Of a DNA stretch of 64,000 bases, positions 21,830 through 33,298 are shown in pieces. Position numbers and translations under genes: made by a program. Source of the DNA: Corydoras sp. C115. Lineage: Eukaryota > Chordata > Actinopteri > Siluriformes > Callichthyidae. The notes under the pieces are model-generated. The model worked only from the letters and a program-made list of their open reading frames with translations, searched no databases and was not told the origin of the DNA. The number at the start of each line of letters is the position of its first letter. The stretch's first letter is position 1. The DNA lies in contig JAFMOC010000082.1 of the NCBI GenBank assembly GCA_019802505.1, forward strand, positions 2,234,914-2,298,913, given 5' to 3'.

Positions 21830-22948
21830 ATGTAATAACTGTCTGCTGCTTAATCAGACACCACATGTGCAATATTTGATTTAATTCCTGTAGGACTGTA
21901 AATAACAAAAATTAGAAAATTAGATTTTTATTTTGTATATATAGATTTCTAACTCTATTTAAAAAGTTTCCTAGTTTAAATCTCTTTAATGACTGGATAC
22001 CTTTTCACCCTCCTCTGTATCTGCTGCTGAGAAATGTGAAATTCCCCCATTGTGGGACAAATAAAGGTTTATCTTTTCTTATCTTATGTGTGAGGGAAGA
22101 ACGTCAGAGCTGCTCTCCACAAAAAAAAGGTCAGGGACGAGGATCACACTTAAATGCAAGTTTAATTAAATAACTCGTCATACACGTGGCAACAGTCTGC
22201 ATTCTGGTTTGAAAGTCAGAAACACAGACTGTAAATTAAACGAGCATGTAGTACAATAAAGGCTGCCGACCCTCATTATAGAGTTCGTTAGAAAAAAGTG
22301 CAATCGATTGAAAACACCCGGTGTGCATTCTGTGATTGGAAACACCGGACATCATCGATAAAAAAGATACAGGATACCTTCATAAACTGCCAGAACGTCT
22401 GCGGTCACTCTGATCTCTGTACAGCATGTCCTCATTACACCCTGGGGCAGACAGGCTACAGCAAGAGACGTTAGTATGGCATAGTGTTGTTAAAACGGAG
22501 CGGGAGAACCGCAGAGACATCGTTTCGGTTTAGTACCACACACACACCTGTATTAATAAAATAACTCGTGGATGTTACACTCAGAGAGAACATGCCAAAC
22601 ACAACACGAATGTTCAAGGATCGAACGGATCCTGCTGCTGAATATACCAACATTACAGAGCCATCAGTTTGCAAAGTCTTTAAAGGTGTGTTTATTTACA
22701 GCGTCCGGAAAAAAAACTGATGTCTTCATGCAGAATGGACATTTTTGACTTCATAGCAAACAGTAAAAAAGCCAAGGCCTGATCTTATAAACATCTCAAG
22801 GCCGAGTGCGCGTGGACATCAGCTCGCCGGACATCAGCTCGCCGGACATCGACGTTCCTCACGATGACATTAATACTGAGTTACTGTGTTTACATCTAAA
22901 ACAACAGGAAGGCTTTCCACAAGATGATGTCACCAGTCCTGAGACCAT
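21830..22948. other. Unique region, possible 3' UTR of a minus-strand gene
   Basis: SINE-free. Minus-strand ATTAAA near 22160 and ACACGG/CpG islands suggest transcribed non-coding sequence, possibly a distal 3' UTR of the zinc-finger gene. The direct repeat ACATCAGCTCGCCGG occurs twice near 22815-22845. No coding exon seen. Confidence 0.3.
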
Positions 22949-23624
22949 TCATTCATTCATTATCTCCCGCTTTATCCTCTATTAGGGTCGCGGTGGGGTT
23001 CCCCTTGCCCATCCAGGGGAGAACGTTTCGGGCGCGGGGCAGATAGACCCAGGACAGGGCGCCAATCCATCGCTGGACAATCACTCACACAGACACACTC
23101 TATATGGGCAATTTGGAGAACTCAATTGACTTGATCCATGTTTTTGGACTGTGGGAGGAAACCGGAGAACCCGGAGGAAACCCACGCGGACACGGGGAGA
23201 ACATGGAAACTCCACCCAGATGGGGATTCGAACCGGGAATCCCTAGCGCTGAGAGGAGAACGTGCTAACAGAATCAGAATACAATTATCCATCCATCCAT
23301 TATCTTCCGCTTTATCCTCTATTAGGGTCGCGGTGGGGTTCCCCATGCCCATCCAGGGGAGAACGTTTCGGGCGCTGGGCAGATACACCCAGGAAAGGGC
23401 GCCAATCCATCGCTGGACAATCACTCACACAGACACACTCTATATGGGGCAATTTGGAGAACTCAATTGACTTGATCCACGTTTTTGGACTGTGGGAGGA
23501 AACCGGAGAACCCGGAGGAAACCCACGTGGACACGGGGAGAACATGGAAACTCCACCCAGATGGGGATTCGAACCGGGAATCCCTAGTGCTGAGAGGAGA
23601 ACATGCTAAACCACTAAGCCACCA
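22949..23624 (-). mobile_element. V-SINE dimer
   Basis: Copies at 22949-23266 and 23289-23624, joined by AGAATCAGAATACAATTAT. The first copy's head is truncated at GTGCTAAC. The same truncation and linker occur inverted near 27.27 kb. Confidence 0.88.
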
Positions 23625-24060
23625 GTGTGCATGTCAGTTTGACTAAATAAAAGTCACCACAGTGTGGATGCAAAAGCCGTGAGACACACCTCTGAACTGA
23701 ATATGGATGCCCTGTTCGGTCCCATTACCACAAGAATACAAAATCCCGCTCCTGCCCTTGAAAAATGCATGCTCTTAACTCTGAGAACAGCCGAGGGATG
23801 GGAAAGCCCTTTTTTAGTTCCAGCATGGCTGCCCCAGTGCACAGGGTCAGGGTCTATGAGTGCAGGCTGGGTAAGTTAGGTGTGATGAAACTATCTGGCT
23901 CACACAAAGCCCTGCCCCCAAACTCACTAAACACTTTTGGGAAGAAACAGAAAAGAACAGCGTTCCAACATCGGTGTCCGACCTCACAAATGTTCTTTTG
24001 GAGACATGGCATAAAATACTCAGGTGTCTCAACACTGTGGATGTAGTGTGTATTACCTTT
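23625..24060. other. Unique intergenic sequence
   Basis: No repeat or coding exon recognised; several short frames without similarity to known proteins. Confidence 0.4.
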
Positions 24061-24063
24061 TTC

Positions 24064-24418
24064 ATTCATTCATTCATTATCTTCCGCTTTATCCTCTATT
24101 AGGGTCGCGGTGGGGTTCCCCATGCCCATCCAGAGGAGAACGTTTTGGGCGCTGGGTAGATACACCCAGGACAGGGCGCCAATCCATCACTGGGAACACA
24201 CTCACGAACAAATACACACTCTATATGGGGCAATTTGAAGAACTCAATTGACTTGATCCATGTTTTTGGACTGTGGGAGGAAACCGGAGAACGGAGAACC
24301 CGGAGGAAACCCACGTGGACACGGGGAGAACATGGAAACTCCACCCAGATGGGGATTCGAACTGGGAATCCCTAGCGCTGAGAGGAGAACATGCCAACCA
24401 CTAAGCCACCGTGCCACC
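24064..24418 (-). mobile_element. V-SINE with a 9-bp internal duplication
   Basis: Typical copy; GGAGAACGGAGAACCC shows a small tandem duplication in the V-domain. Confidence 0.9.
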
Positions 24419-24462
24419 CCAACCCTACAATTTGTACAGCATAATCCAGTGCAGAGGATTAT

Positions 24463-24776
24463 CCATTCATTATCTTCCGCTTTATCCTCTATTAGGGTCG
24501 CGGTGGGGTTCCCCATGCCCATCCAGGGGAGAACGTTTCGGGCGCTGGGCAGATACACCCAAGACAGGACGCCAAACCATCGCTGGGCACACACTCACTC
24601 ACACAGACAGACACACTCTATATGGGGCAATTTGGAGAACTCAATTGACTTGATCCATGTTTTTGGACTGTGGGAGGAAACCGGAGAACCCGGAGGAAAC
24701 CCACGCGGACACGGGGAGAACATGGAAACTCCACCCAGATGGGGATTCGAACCGGGAATCCCTAGCGCTGAGAGGC
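24463..24776 (-). mobile_element. V-SINE, head-truncated
   Basis: Complete until GCGCTGAGAGG, then flanking sequence; the tRNA A box is missing. Confidence 0.9.
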
Positions 24777-24831
24777 CCTACTACCTTTTTAGTATTGCAT
24801 TTTAAATCAACATTATATGATTGAATTTGTT

Positions 24832-24837
24832 TTTATT
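24832..24837 (-). terminator. Zinc-finger gene poly(A) signal candidate
   Basis: AATAAA on the minus strand 300 nt past the stop codon, in AT-rich SINE-free sequence (24777-25136). A longer 3' UTR reaching an ATTAAA near 22160 cannot be excluded. Confidence 0.35.
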
Positions 24838-25136
24838 ATAGAGTTGAAAATGATAAACTTATTTTAATTATTTGAATCAATGCCAACTTAACAGATATTA
24901 ACAGCAAATAAAAAGAAACGTGTATATTTTAATCAGGGCTCTTACTCACATCTTTTGTGTGTGTGTGTGTGGGGGGGGGTATTTAATGTTTACAAGGAAC
25001 AAATCATTAAAATCTAATAAAAAGTGACTAAACAAAAAAGTAGATCCCAGGTTAAAAATCCCAAAGTTTACCTTTAATGACTTTAACTTATGATTGTTCT
25101 TCATAGCATAGTCTTGTAGTCGAGCAAAGTACGGCT

Positions 25137-25858
25137 TTAAACCAGATCCATGTTTTGGGAGTTGAGATGCTGCCAGCTGAAGGGGGGCGTGGAGGGGAGG
25201 AGCGGGAGGGCGGGGTGCGTCGGTGGAGGCACGGCGGTGGGCGAGTGTTTCAGTCTGTGTTTCTTGAGCTGGCCGAGTTCCCGGAAGCAGCAGCCGCACT
25301 GTGCACAGCGGTACGGCCTCTCGCCCGTGTGGATGCGCTGGTGCTTGTGCAGGCTGTCCAGGTGGCGGAAGCGTTTCTCGCAGAAGCGGCATGGGTACGG
25401 CCGCTCCCCCGTGTGGATGCGCTGGTGCGTCTTCAGGCAGTAGAAGCGACGGAAGCCGCGGCCGCAGATGTTACACCGGTGCACTTTGTCGCTGGCGTCT
25501 ATAGGGGGCATCAGGCCCGGAGGTGCCTCGGGGTCACCGGTGGGGACCGGAGGGGAGATAATCTGGGGGTTGATGCTCGACGAGGCCATCATGGAGGACG
25601 AGGAGGAGGAAAGTGAAGCGGGGGGTTCTATAGGCTGCACTTCATCTTCGTCTTCCAACTTAACAGTGCTCTGCTTCACGTCCTCGCTGCCGTCCATCAC
25701 CTGAATGAGACTCAGCTCGCTGATGTTACCCGCCGGATTGCCGAGCTCAAACTCAAACTTCCCGAGCTCGTCGACGCTCTTCACGGACGAGCAGGCAGCC
25801 TCGTGTTCATCCTGCTGCGCTCTTCCATAATCCTGCACCGCACCCGAGACTTTATACT
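25137..25858 (-). CDS. Zinc-finger gene exon 2 (three C2H2 fingers)
   Basis: Starts AGTATAAAGTC after TTATACAG and ends GTT TAA at 25137. It carries the acidic/serine region and all three fingers, so the DNA-binding part lies in one exon, as is usual for this gene class. Confidence 0.92.
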
Positions 25859-28383
25859 CTGTATAACCAAAGAACAGAAACATGAATCAATTATTCCTAA
25901 ATATTCATTCATTCATTCATTATCTTCCGCTTTTATTCTCTATTAGGGATCTCCCCATGCCCATCCAGGGGAGAACGTTTCGGGCGCTGGGCAGATACAC
26001 CCAGGACAGGGTGCCAATCCATCGCTGGACACACACTCACTCACACACTCTATTTGGGCCAATTTGGAGAACTCAATTGACTTGATCCATGTTTTTGGAC
26101 TGTGGGAGGAAACCGGAGAACCCGGAGGAATCCCATGTGGACACGGGGAGAACATGGAAACTCCACCCAGATGGGGATTTGAACCGGGAATCCCTAGTGC
26201 TGAGAGGAGAACATGCTAACCACTAAACCACCGTGCCAGTATTCCTAAATATATTCATTCATTCATTATCTCCCGCTTTATCCTCTATTAGGGTCGCGGT
26301 GGGGTTCCCCATGCCCATCCAGGGGAGAACATTTCGGGCGCTGGGCAGATACACCCAGGACAGGGTGCCAATCCATCGCTGGGCACACACTCACTCACAC
26401 GCATACAAACACACTCTATATGGGGCAATTTGGAGAACTCAATTGACTTGATCCACGTTTTTGGACTGTGGGAGGAAACCGGAGAACCCGGAGGAAACCC
26501 ACGTGGACACGGGGAGAACATGGAAACTCCACCCAGATGGGGATTCGAACCGGGAATCCCTAGCGCTGAGAGACGAACGTGCCAAACACTAAGCCACCGT
26601 GCCAGTATTCCTAAATATAATCTTGGTTAATTATAATACCGCCACACTGCCACCTAGTGGTCGCTTATATATCAATTGTATAGTATGAATTTGGCTTCAC
26701 AGAACAGCACATGTCACTAGGTCATTTTTTTTACAATACACATCCATCTTATCACAGTACATCACAGGTATCACAAGCTCAGATATTTAAGAAAGGATGG
26801 AGTTACAACAGCATTATAAACACTTCAGATGTCCAGCCATCATCTGTCCTGTGATTCACTGTCCCACCAATTTCCATGGTTGAAATGGACAATTTATAAT
26901 TCTAGAACGGCGGCACGGTGGCTTAGTGGTTAGCACGTTCTGCTCTCAGCACTAGGGATTCCGGTTCAAATCCCCATCTGGGTGGAGTTTCCATGTTCTC
27001 CCCATGTCCGTGTGGGTTTCCTCCCAGTTCTCTGGTTTCCTCCCACAGTCCAAAAACATGGCTCAAGGTCAACTGAATTCTCCAAATTGCCCCATATAGT
27101 GTGCGTGAGTGAGTGAGTGTGTGTCCAGTGATATATTGGCGTCCTGGGTGTCCTGTCCTGTCCTGGGTGTATCTGCCCAGCACCCGAAACGTTCTCCCCT
27201 GGATGGGCATGGGGAACCCCCCGCGACCCTAATATAGGATAAATCGGAAGATAACGGATGGATGGATAATTGTATTCTGATTCTGTTAGCATGTTCTCCT
27301 CTCAGCGCTAGAGATTTCCAGTTCGAATCCCAATCTGGGTGGAGTTTCCACGTTCTCCCCGTGTCCACATGGGTTTCCTCCGGGTTCTCCGGTTTCCTCC
27401 CACAGTCCAAAAACATGGATCAAGGTCAATTGAAGTCTTCAAATTGCCCCATATAGAGTGAGTGTGTGTCCAGCGATAGATTGGCGCCTTGTCCTGGGTG
27501 TATCTGCCCAGCGCCCGAAACGTTCTCCCCTGGATGGGCATGGGGAACCCCTAATAGAGGATAAAGTGGAAGATGATGGATGGATGGATGGATTCTGATT
27601 CAAAGTCCACCTTTACAGTAATTGGAACTGAGAACATGGACAATAAGTGGAGCAAAAAAAAGGGCGTGTCCACATTTTGATTGGCATCTGGTAACTAAAT
27701 CTAACTTTGTCCACATTTAGATTTAAATCTTTATAGAATTCACAGTTGATGGAAGATTCAGTACCATTGTTGACGGCGGACTCTTCTGAGATGTAGAACT
27801 GCTCCTCGCTCGGTTCCTCGGGTCTCGGGAGGCCCGCGTCGCCCTCCCCCGGGATCCGGTTGATCTGGGCGGCCGCGTCGGGAATGAAGGCCGCGCTGCT
27901 GGCGGTGGCTGGGGCTCGAACTTTCCGGCGGTTGATGAGAGTCCGCGGCCAGTCGGGCTGCACTGTGGGTAAACACAGCCCCACGCTGGGGACGGCTTTG
28001 GCGCTGGCGCTTCTCCCCGCGCTCCTGGCGGATCGGGGCTGCGGCTGGTGGAGCTCGGGGTTCGGGTCGGAGGCGAACGGCATGAGCGCGTCCTCCGCGG
28101 CGCGGCTCCTGTTGAGCAGCAGGCATTGCTTGATGTTGTTCTCCGCGGCGGTCATGTAGAAGCGGACCGCCTTCAGCTCGCTCTCCGTCACCTCCAGCCT
28201 CTCCCGCAGGCTGCGGTTCTCGCGGCGGGACTCGGCGGCGGCGTCCCGCGCCTCGGTCAGCCGCGTCCCGACGATGCGGGCGGTCTCCTTCAGCACCGTG
28301 TCCACCGCGCTGCGCACCGCGTGTTCGATGGTGGAGGCGAGTTCATACTGCAGGAACGAAACGCTCACCCCGTCCGCAGCCAT
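25137..28383 (-). CDS. C2H2 zinc-finger protein with N-terminal coiled coil (2 exons, 446 aa)
   Basis: Probable nuclear DNA-binding transcription factor. Exon 1 (28383-27765, 619 nt) and exon 2 (25858-25137, 722 nt) join in phase through donor AATG|GTACTG and acceptor ATACAG, giving 446 residues and TAA. Residues about 10-75 are a heptad-like charged helix (ESRRENRSLRERLEV...), the N-terminal module seen in many teleost zinc-finger genes. Residues 272-275 (VKLE) fit a SUMO acceptor motif inside an acidic stretch, followed by a serine run. Three classical fingers lie at about 333-355, 361-383 and 389-411, with C-X2-C and H-X3-H spacing and TGERPY linkers. The third finger has an extra cysteine pair (CAQCGCCF). 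A proline-rich tail of 35 residues ends the protein. I cannot assign an orthologue. The gene has no KRAB, SCAN or BTB domain that I can see. Confidence 0.9.
25905..26606 (-). mobile_element. Two V-SINEs at the same target
   Basis: Copies at 25905-26240 and 26253-26606. ATTCCTAAATAT occurs at 25893-25904, 26241-26252 and 26607-26618. The copies differ at many sites, so this is not a fresh duplication. In the zinc-finger gene intron. Confidence 0.9.
26908..27596 (+). mobile_element. V-SINE dimer
   Basis: Copies at 26908-27267 and 27286-27596 with the linker ATAATTGTATTCTGATTCT and a truncated second head (GTTAGCATGTTC). Inverted counterpart of the dimer at 22949-23624. Confidence 0.9.
27598..27700. 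repeat. Fragment of an unclassified interspersed repeat
   Basis: CAAAGTCCACCTTTACAGTA and ACTGAGAACATGGACAATAA recur near 47175-47225 and, inverted, near 58965. Confidence 0.6.
27765..28383 (-). CDS. Zinc-finger gene exon 1 (coiled-coil module)
   Basis: ATG at 28383-28381; the GTG codon just upstream is not the start. CpG-rich, 206 codons plus one base. It encodes the coiled coil and a basic, alanine/proline-rich linker, ending SEEQFYISEESAVNN before donor GTACTG. Confidence 0.9.
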
Positions 28384-28658
28384 CACTGCCTCAGTCCGCC
28401 GCTAACGCTAACACAACAACCAGCTCCTCCAATAATGATCTATTTAATTATATTACAGTTTAAACCCCACATTAAAGCACACCGTGTACATTGGTGCTCA
28501 TAAAATATGGTTTCTCTACAAAAAAACCCAAAACCTCCCGGTCTGTAGTTCGGTTTCTCTTCAGACAAAAAGCATAAGTATACAAACACGTTCACGACGC
28601 GCATCGGCAGAGTGATGACGTCCTCGACGACAACGGGAATGATGGGATATGTAGTTTT
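28384..28658 (-). promoter_or_regulatory. Promoter and 5' UTR region of the zinc-finger gene
   Basis: SINE-free, moderately CpG-rich interval between the start codon and a SINE concatemer. It contains the two motifs noted near 28615 and 28641. No TATA box is obvious. Confidence 0.5.
28641..28655 (-). promoter_or_regulatory. ZNF143/THAP11-like promoter motif upstream of the zinc-finger gene
   Basis: Minus strand reads ACTACATATCCCATC, close to the ACTACAATTCCCAGCATGC consensus known for ZNF143/THAP11 at vertebrate promoters. It lies about 260 bp upstream of the ATG. A TGACGTC CRE-like site lies nearby at about 28614-28620. Confidence 0.5.
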
Positions 28659-28673
28659 CCATCGCCAAACAAA

Positions 28674-29757
28674 CATTATCTTCCGCTTTATCCTCTATTG
28701 GGTGTGGGGCGGGTACACCCAGGACAGGACGCCAATCTATCGCTGGGCACACACTCACTCATACAGACACACTCTATATGGGGCAATTTGGAGAATTCAA
28801 TTGACTTGATCCATGTTTTTGGACTGTGGGAGGAAACCGGAGAACCCGGAGGAAACCCACGCGGACACGGGGAGAACATGGAAACTCCACCCGGATTGGG
28901 ATTCGAACCGGGAATCCCTAGTGCTGAGAGGAGAACGTGCCAACCACTGAGCCACCGTGCCACCCCCATCCATTGTCTTCCGCTTTATCCTCTATTAGGC
29001 TCGCGGGGGGGTTCCCCATGCCCATCCAGGAGAGAACGTTTGATACACCCAGATACACCCAGAACAGGACGCCAATCTATCACTGGACACTCACACAGAC
29101 ACACTCTATCTGGGGCAATTTGGAGAATTCAATTGACCTTGAGCCATGTTTTTGGACTGTGGGAGGAAACCGGAGAACCCGGAGGAAACCCACGCGGACA
29201 CGGGGAGAACATGGAAACTCCACCCGGATTGGGATTCGAACCGGGAATACCTAGTGCTGAGAGGAGAACATGCTAAACGGGGGGGTGTTCCCCTTGTCCA
29301 TCCAGGGGAGAACGTTTTGGGCGCTGGGCAGATAGACCCAGGACAGAGTGCCAATCTATCACTGGACACTCACTCATACAGACACACTCTATCTGGGGCA
29401 ATTTGGAGAATTCAATTGACCTTGAGCCATGTTTTTGGACTGTGGGAGGAAACCGGAGAACCCAGAGGAAACCCACGCAGACTGGGATTCGAACCGGGAA
29501 TCCCCAGTGCTGAGTTTCGGGCCCTGGGCAGATACACGCAGGACAGGGCAACAATCTATCCCTGGGCGCACACACTCACTCACACAGACACACACAAACA
29601 CACTCTATATGGGGCATTTTGGAGAATTGTGGGGGGAAACCAGAGAACCCGGAGGAAACCCACACGGACACGGGCACAACATGGAAACTCCACCCAGATT
29701 GAGATTCCAATCAGGAATCCCTAGCGCCGAGAGGCGAACGTACTGACCACCAAGCCA
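28674..29757 (-). mobile_element. Concatemer of four V-SINE units with one target-site duplication
   Basis: Four partial to near-complete minus-strand units (about 28674-28968, 28970-29276, 29277-29515, 29516-29757) lie end to end. CCATCGCCAAACAAA occurs once on each side, at 28659-28673 and 29758-29772. Confidence 0.9.
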
Positions 29758-30045
29758 CCATCGCCAAACAAAAATTTGCTAATATTTGTGAGGTGTTAAT
29801 GAGAAAATAACAATTTGAAACGATTTATTTTGCAGTTCTTGGTCATAATAACGTTCTCCCCTGAATGGGCATGAAGAATCCGCCCCGCAACCTTAGTACA
29901 GGATTAAGAGTGAGATAATGAGATAAGATGAGATGTGCTAGTGTTCTGTTCTATTGATTTATTGTCATGTTTTTATTTGAAAACATATAAGGATGCTCCT
30001 ACTTTAAACTGTATACTGTATTTATGAAAGCTGAATTCTTATCAT

Positions 30046-30588
30046 GGGCGGCACGGTGACTTAGTGGTTAGCATGTTCTCCTCTCAGCGCTAGGGATTCC
30101 CGGTTCGAGTCCCCATCTGGGTGGAGTTTCCATGTTCTCCCCGTGTCCGCGTGGGTTTCCTCCGGGTTCTCCGGTTTCCTCCCACAGCCCAAAAACATGG
30201 ATCAAGTTAATTGAGTTCTCTAAATTGCCCCATATAGAGTGTGTTTGAGTGTGTGAGTGTGTGCCCAGCGATAGATTGGCGCCCTGTCCTGGGTGTATCT
30301 GCCCAGCGCCCGAGATGTTCTCCCCTGGATGGGCATGGGGAACCCCACCGCGACCCTAATAGAGGATAAAGCGGGTCATAATGAATGAATGAAAGTTAAT
30401 TGAGTTCTCTAAATTGCCCCATATAGAGTGTGTCTGTGTGAGTGAGTGTGTGTCCAGCGATGGAGCACCCTGTCCTGGGTGTATCTGCCCAGCGCCCGAG
30501 ACGTTCTCCCCTGGATGGGCATGGGGAACCCCACCGCGAGCCTAATAGAGGATAAAGCGGGTGATAATGAATGAATGAATGAATGAAT
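30046..30588 (+). mobile_element. V-SINE with tandemly duplicated 3' half
   Basis: GAATTCTTATCAT flanks the whole block (30033-30045, 30589-30601). The 3' half from AGTTAATTGAGTTCTCTAAA is repeated after about 189 bp. Confidence 0.92.
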
Positions 30589-30601
30589 GAATTCTTATCA
30601 T

Positions 30602-31856
30602 ATGATTATTAGAAGAGTAACAGCGCCCTCTATCGTGGACGGAGTAAAACTGCACGATGTTTCATCATATGGAAGCCCCACAATGATATTTGTGGTATTT
30701 GGTACTTGATTTTATGTAGAATTATATCATCATACAACGTGTTAATGTTTTAAAGTCAAATAAACATACTGGATTCATTGTTGCCCGTTAAAATCGAATT
30801 ACAGTAGAATGACTCTCCTTTTCGCCACCTAGTGGTACACAGTGGTACTGTTCCCCGTTCTATTCTCTTCTCATTTGATCAGTCTGATCACAAAGCAGGC
30901 ATCTGGTTGCTTTTCCTCTCATTGAAAGACTGTATATATTTTGGAAACAGAAACCCACACGGTGCCCTTTTAAAATCTGGACATAGTGCTTGGTGTTCAG
31001 TCTCTCCACCCTTTTTTGTGCAGCAGTCCACTCCTCCCACACAAACAAACTAACCCTCTGTTAGCAATCCATGACTCCTGCGCTGAAACTAAAACCGACT
31101 ACGAGGTTATTTCAAATGAAGAAACACCTCCATGTGCTCGGTGTCAGTATTTTACCTCTAAATAAAAGGCATGTTTGTATTCTTCATGTCTTCTGCTGTG
31201 TGTGGTGTTCGTTCAGGAGGTGCAGAGCCCTCATATCACGTTGGAAGTAAATACATAAGGACTCGGAAAGCAAACATGAAGTCTGCATCTGATTTTTTGT
31301 GGCCAACCAATTCCTTTAAAGGCTCTAATACTGAATCGTGTGGCCACTTGCTTGGGCCCAGTTCTGTTGCTAGGCAACCTATCCTCATCCACTACACTCC
31401 CTAATGGAGCCTTAAGAAGAGCAGGGCAGGTGGAATGTACCATTCCATCTGTGTAGGGGGTATGTCTTCCGAAGGCCTGTCCTTTACATTTAATCCAGGA
31501 TTTAAACAATGCTCACGTTTCTCTTTTCATGTTGCATCTGTTTCTTAAAGCGCAAAGTCTGTTAGAGGGAATCTAGTGGGATCTGGTCTTATAAAGTAAT
31601 TAAATCAGGCTTAATTAGCAGTGAAGATCCTTTGGGTGATGGTTTGGGTCTACAGAGAGGAGGCGCACATGGTTTAATAGAGCGTAACAAAAAAAAATTA
31701 ATTAAAGCAACATATCATAGTCCTCAGTATTCCTCTGCTTGTATGGCAGATTGATGGTGAGCCCAGTGTTGCTATGAGATCTGTAGTGCTTTCCTAAATG
31801 CAGAGCTGTATGGCATTATAAAGTATATTTAATTTAAAATTATTAAAATTATTTTG
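30602..31856. other. Unique intergenic sequence
   Basis: About 1.25 kb free of SINEs, with no coding exon recognised. Short frames up to 92 codons have no family features. Confidence 0.4.
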
Positions 31857-32440
31857 TGGACGGCTTGATGGCTCAGTGTTTAGCACATTCGTCTCTCAGC
31901 ACTAGGGATCCAGGTTCGAATCCCGATTTGGGAAGAGTTTCTATGTTCTCCCCATGTGTGCGTGGGTTTGTTCCCGGTTCTCCAGTTTCCTCCCATTGTC
32001 CAAAAACATGGTAGAAGGTATTCATTAATTAATTAATTCATTGGCGCTGGGCAGATACACCCAAGACAGGGCGCCAACCTATAGCTGGGCACACACACAC
32101 TCACACAAACACACTCTACATGGGGCAATTTGGAGAACTCAATTGACTTGATCCATGTATTTGGACTGTGGGAGGAAACCCACGCGGACACGGGGAGAAC
32201 ATGGAAACTCCACCCAGATGGGGATTCGAACCGGGAATCCCTAGTGCTGAGAGGAGAATGTGCCGACCACTAAGCCACCGCCACGTGCCGCCTTGGTAGA
32301 AGGTAAATGTTCTAAATTGCCCCTATATATTGTGTGTTTTGCTGTGTGAGTGAATGAGAGTGTCCCCGAAACATTCACCTGGATGGACATAGGAACACCC
32401 CCCCCCATCCCTAGTAGAGGATTTAGCTGAAAATAATGCA
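31857..32440 (+). mobile_element. Old V-SINE interrupted by a younger one
   Basis: Diverged plus-strand copy (GGCTTGATGGCTCAGTGTTT head; degraded tail near 32420). TGGTAGAAGGTA is duplicated at 32009-32020 and 32294-32305 around the inserted copy. Confidence 0.85.
32021..32293 (-). mobile_element. Young V-SINE nested in an old V-SINE
   Basis: 5'-complete, tail-domain deleted; bounded by the 12-bp duplication of the host SINE. Confidence 0.9.
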
Positions 32441-33298
32441 TTAAAAATTGTGTATAGAGTGCTGAAGATTTAATTAAGGAGAACATTTGAATCAGTCAAC
32501 CACCTGCTATTACACATGCACTCATACAGAATAATGTAAAACTTTGGACACCTCCTCCTCTAATAACATATTATTGTTGTTCTTGGTGTCATATGCATAT
32601 ATTAGGGTTACAATGGGGGTTCTCCATGTCCATTCATAGTTATTCCACTGAGAAGAGACTATGTAAGAAGTGGAGAAAACCAACTAAGGCACAGGGAGGA
32701 CATGCAAACTCCACACAGAAAGGACCTGTGGTCACCCAATCCCAATCAGAAGCCCTTCTTGCTAACCGCCGCCCCACTTCCCAACACCACGGTGCAGATT
32801 GTCTCAAAAGCAACATAACCAACATAATCTCTTCACGTTCTACATTAACAGAAAGACCACCACTCGAGCATGGTCTACAAAATGCCCAATTCCCCGATGA
32901 CCCAACTTTTGATTGCAGTGTGTTCTTAGAAACTCTTCAATTCAGAGCAAAAATGTGCTTCTGCAAGAAATTCTGGACCCTATTATCTCTTGTATCATAT
33001 AAATTTACATTAGTGTTACAAATGTCCAAAAGTAATCACATGATGAATCATATATGAATAATGGGGTTAAAGGCCTTATTCGAGGGACCCAACAATGAGA
33101 GCCGCAGTCTAATTTAAGTCTAATTAAAACTGCTTTGCTTCTTCAAAACTGATTTATTTATGAATATCAGCTAAACACATATTTTTCCATCACCCCCCTG
33201 TGCCGTTATTACCTCAGAATTACCTCACTGCTAATTTAGTGCCAACAGCAGTCACTACCATGGCCCCGCTTTACAGACACCAAACACAACATCTGACA
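32441..33298. other. Unique AT-rich intergenic sequence
   Basis: No gene recognised. 33061-33250 has clustered TAATTA-like and TTTATGAATAT motifs and could be conserved non-coding DNA. Confidence 0.3.

Noticed and set aside
25150..25616. Plus-strand frames up to 153 codons over the zinc-finger exon
   Set aside because: Antisense shadows of the GC-rich finger-coding sequence.
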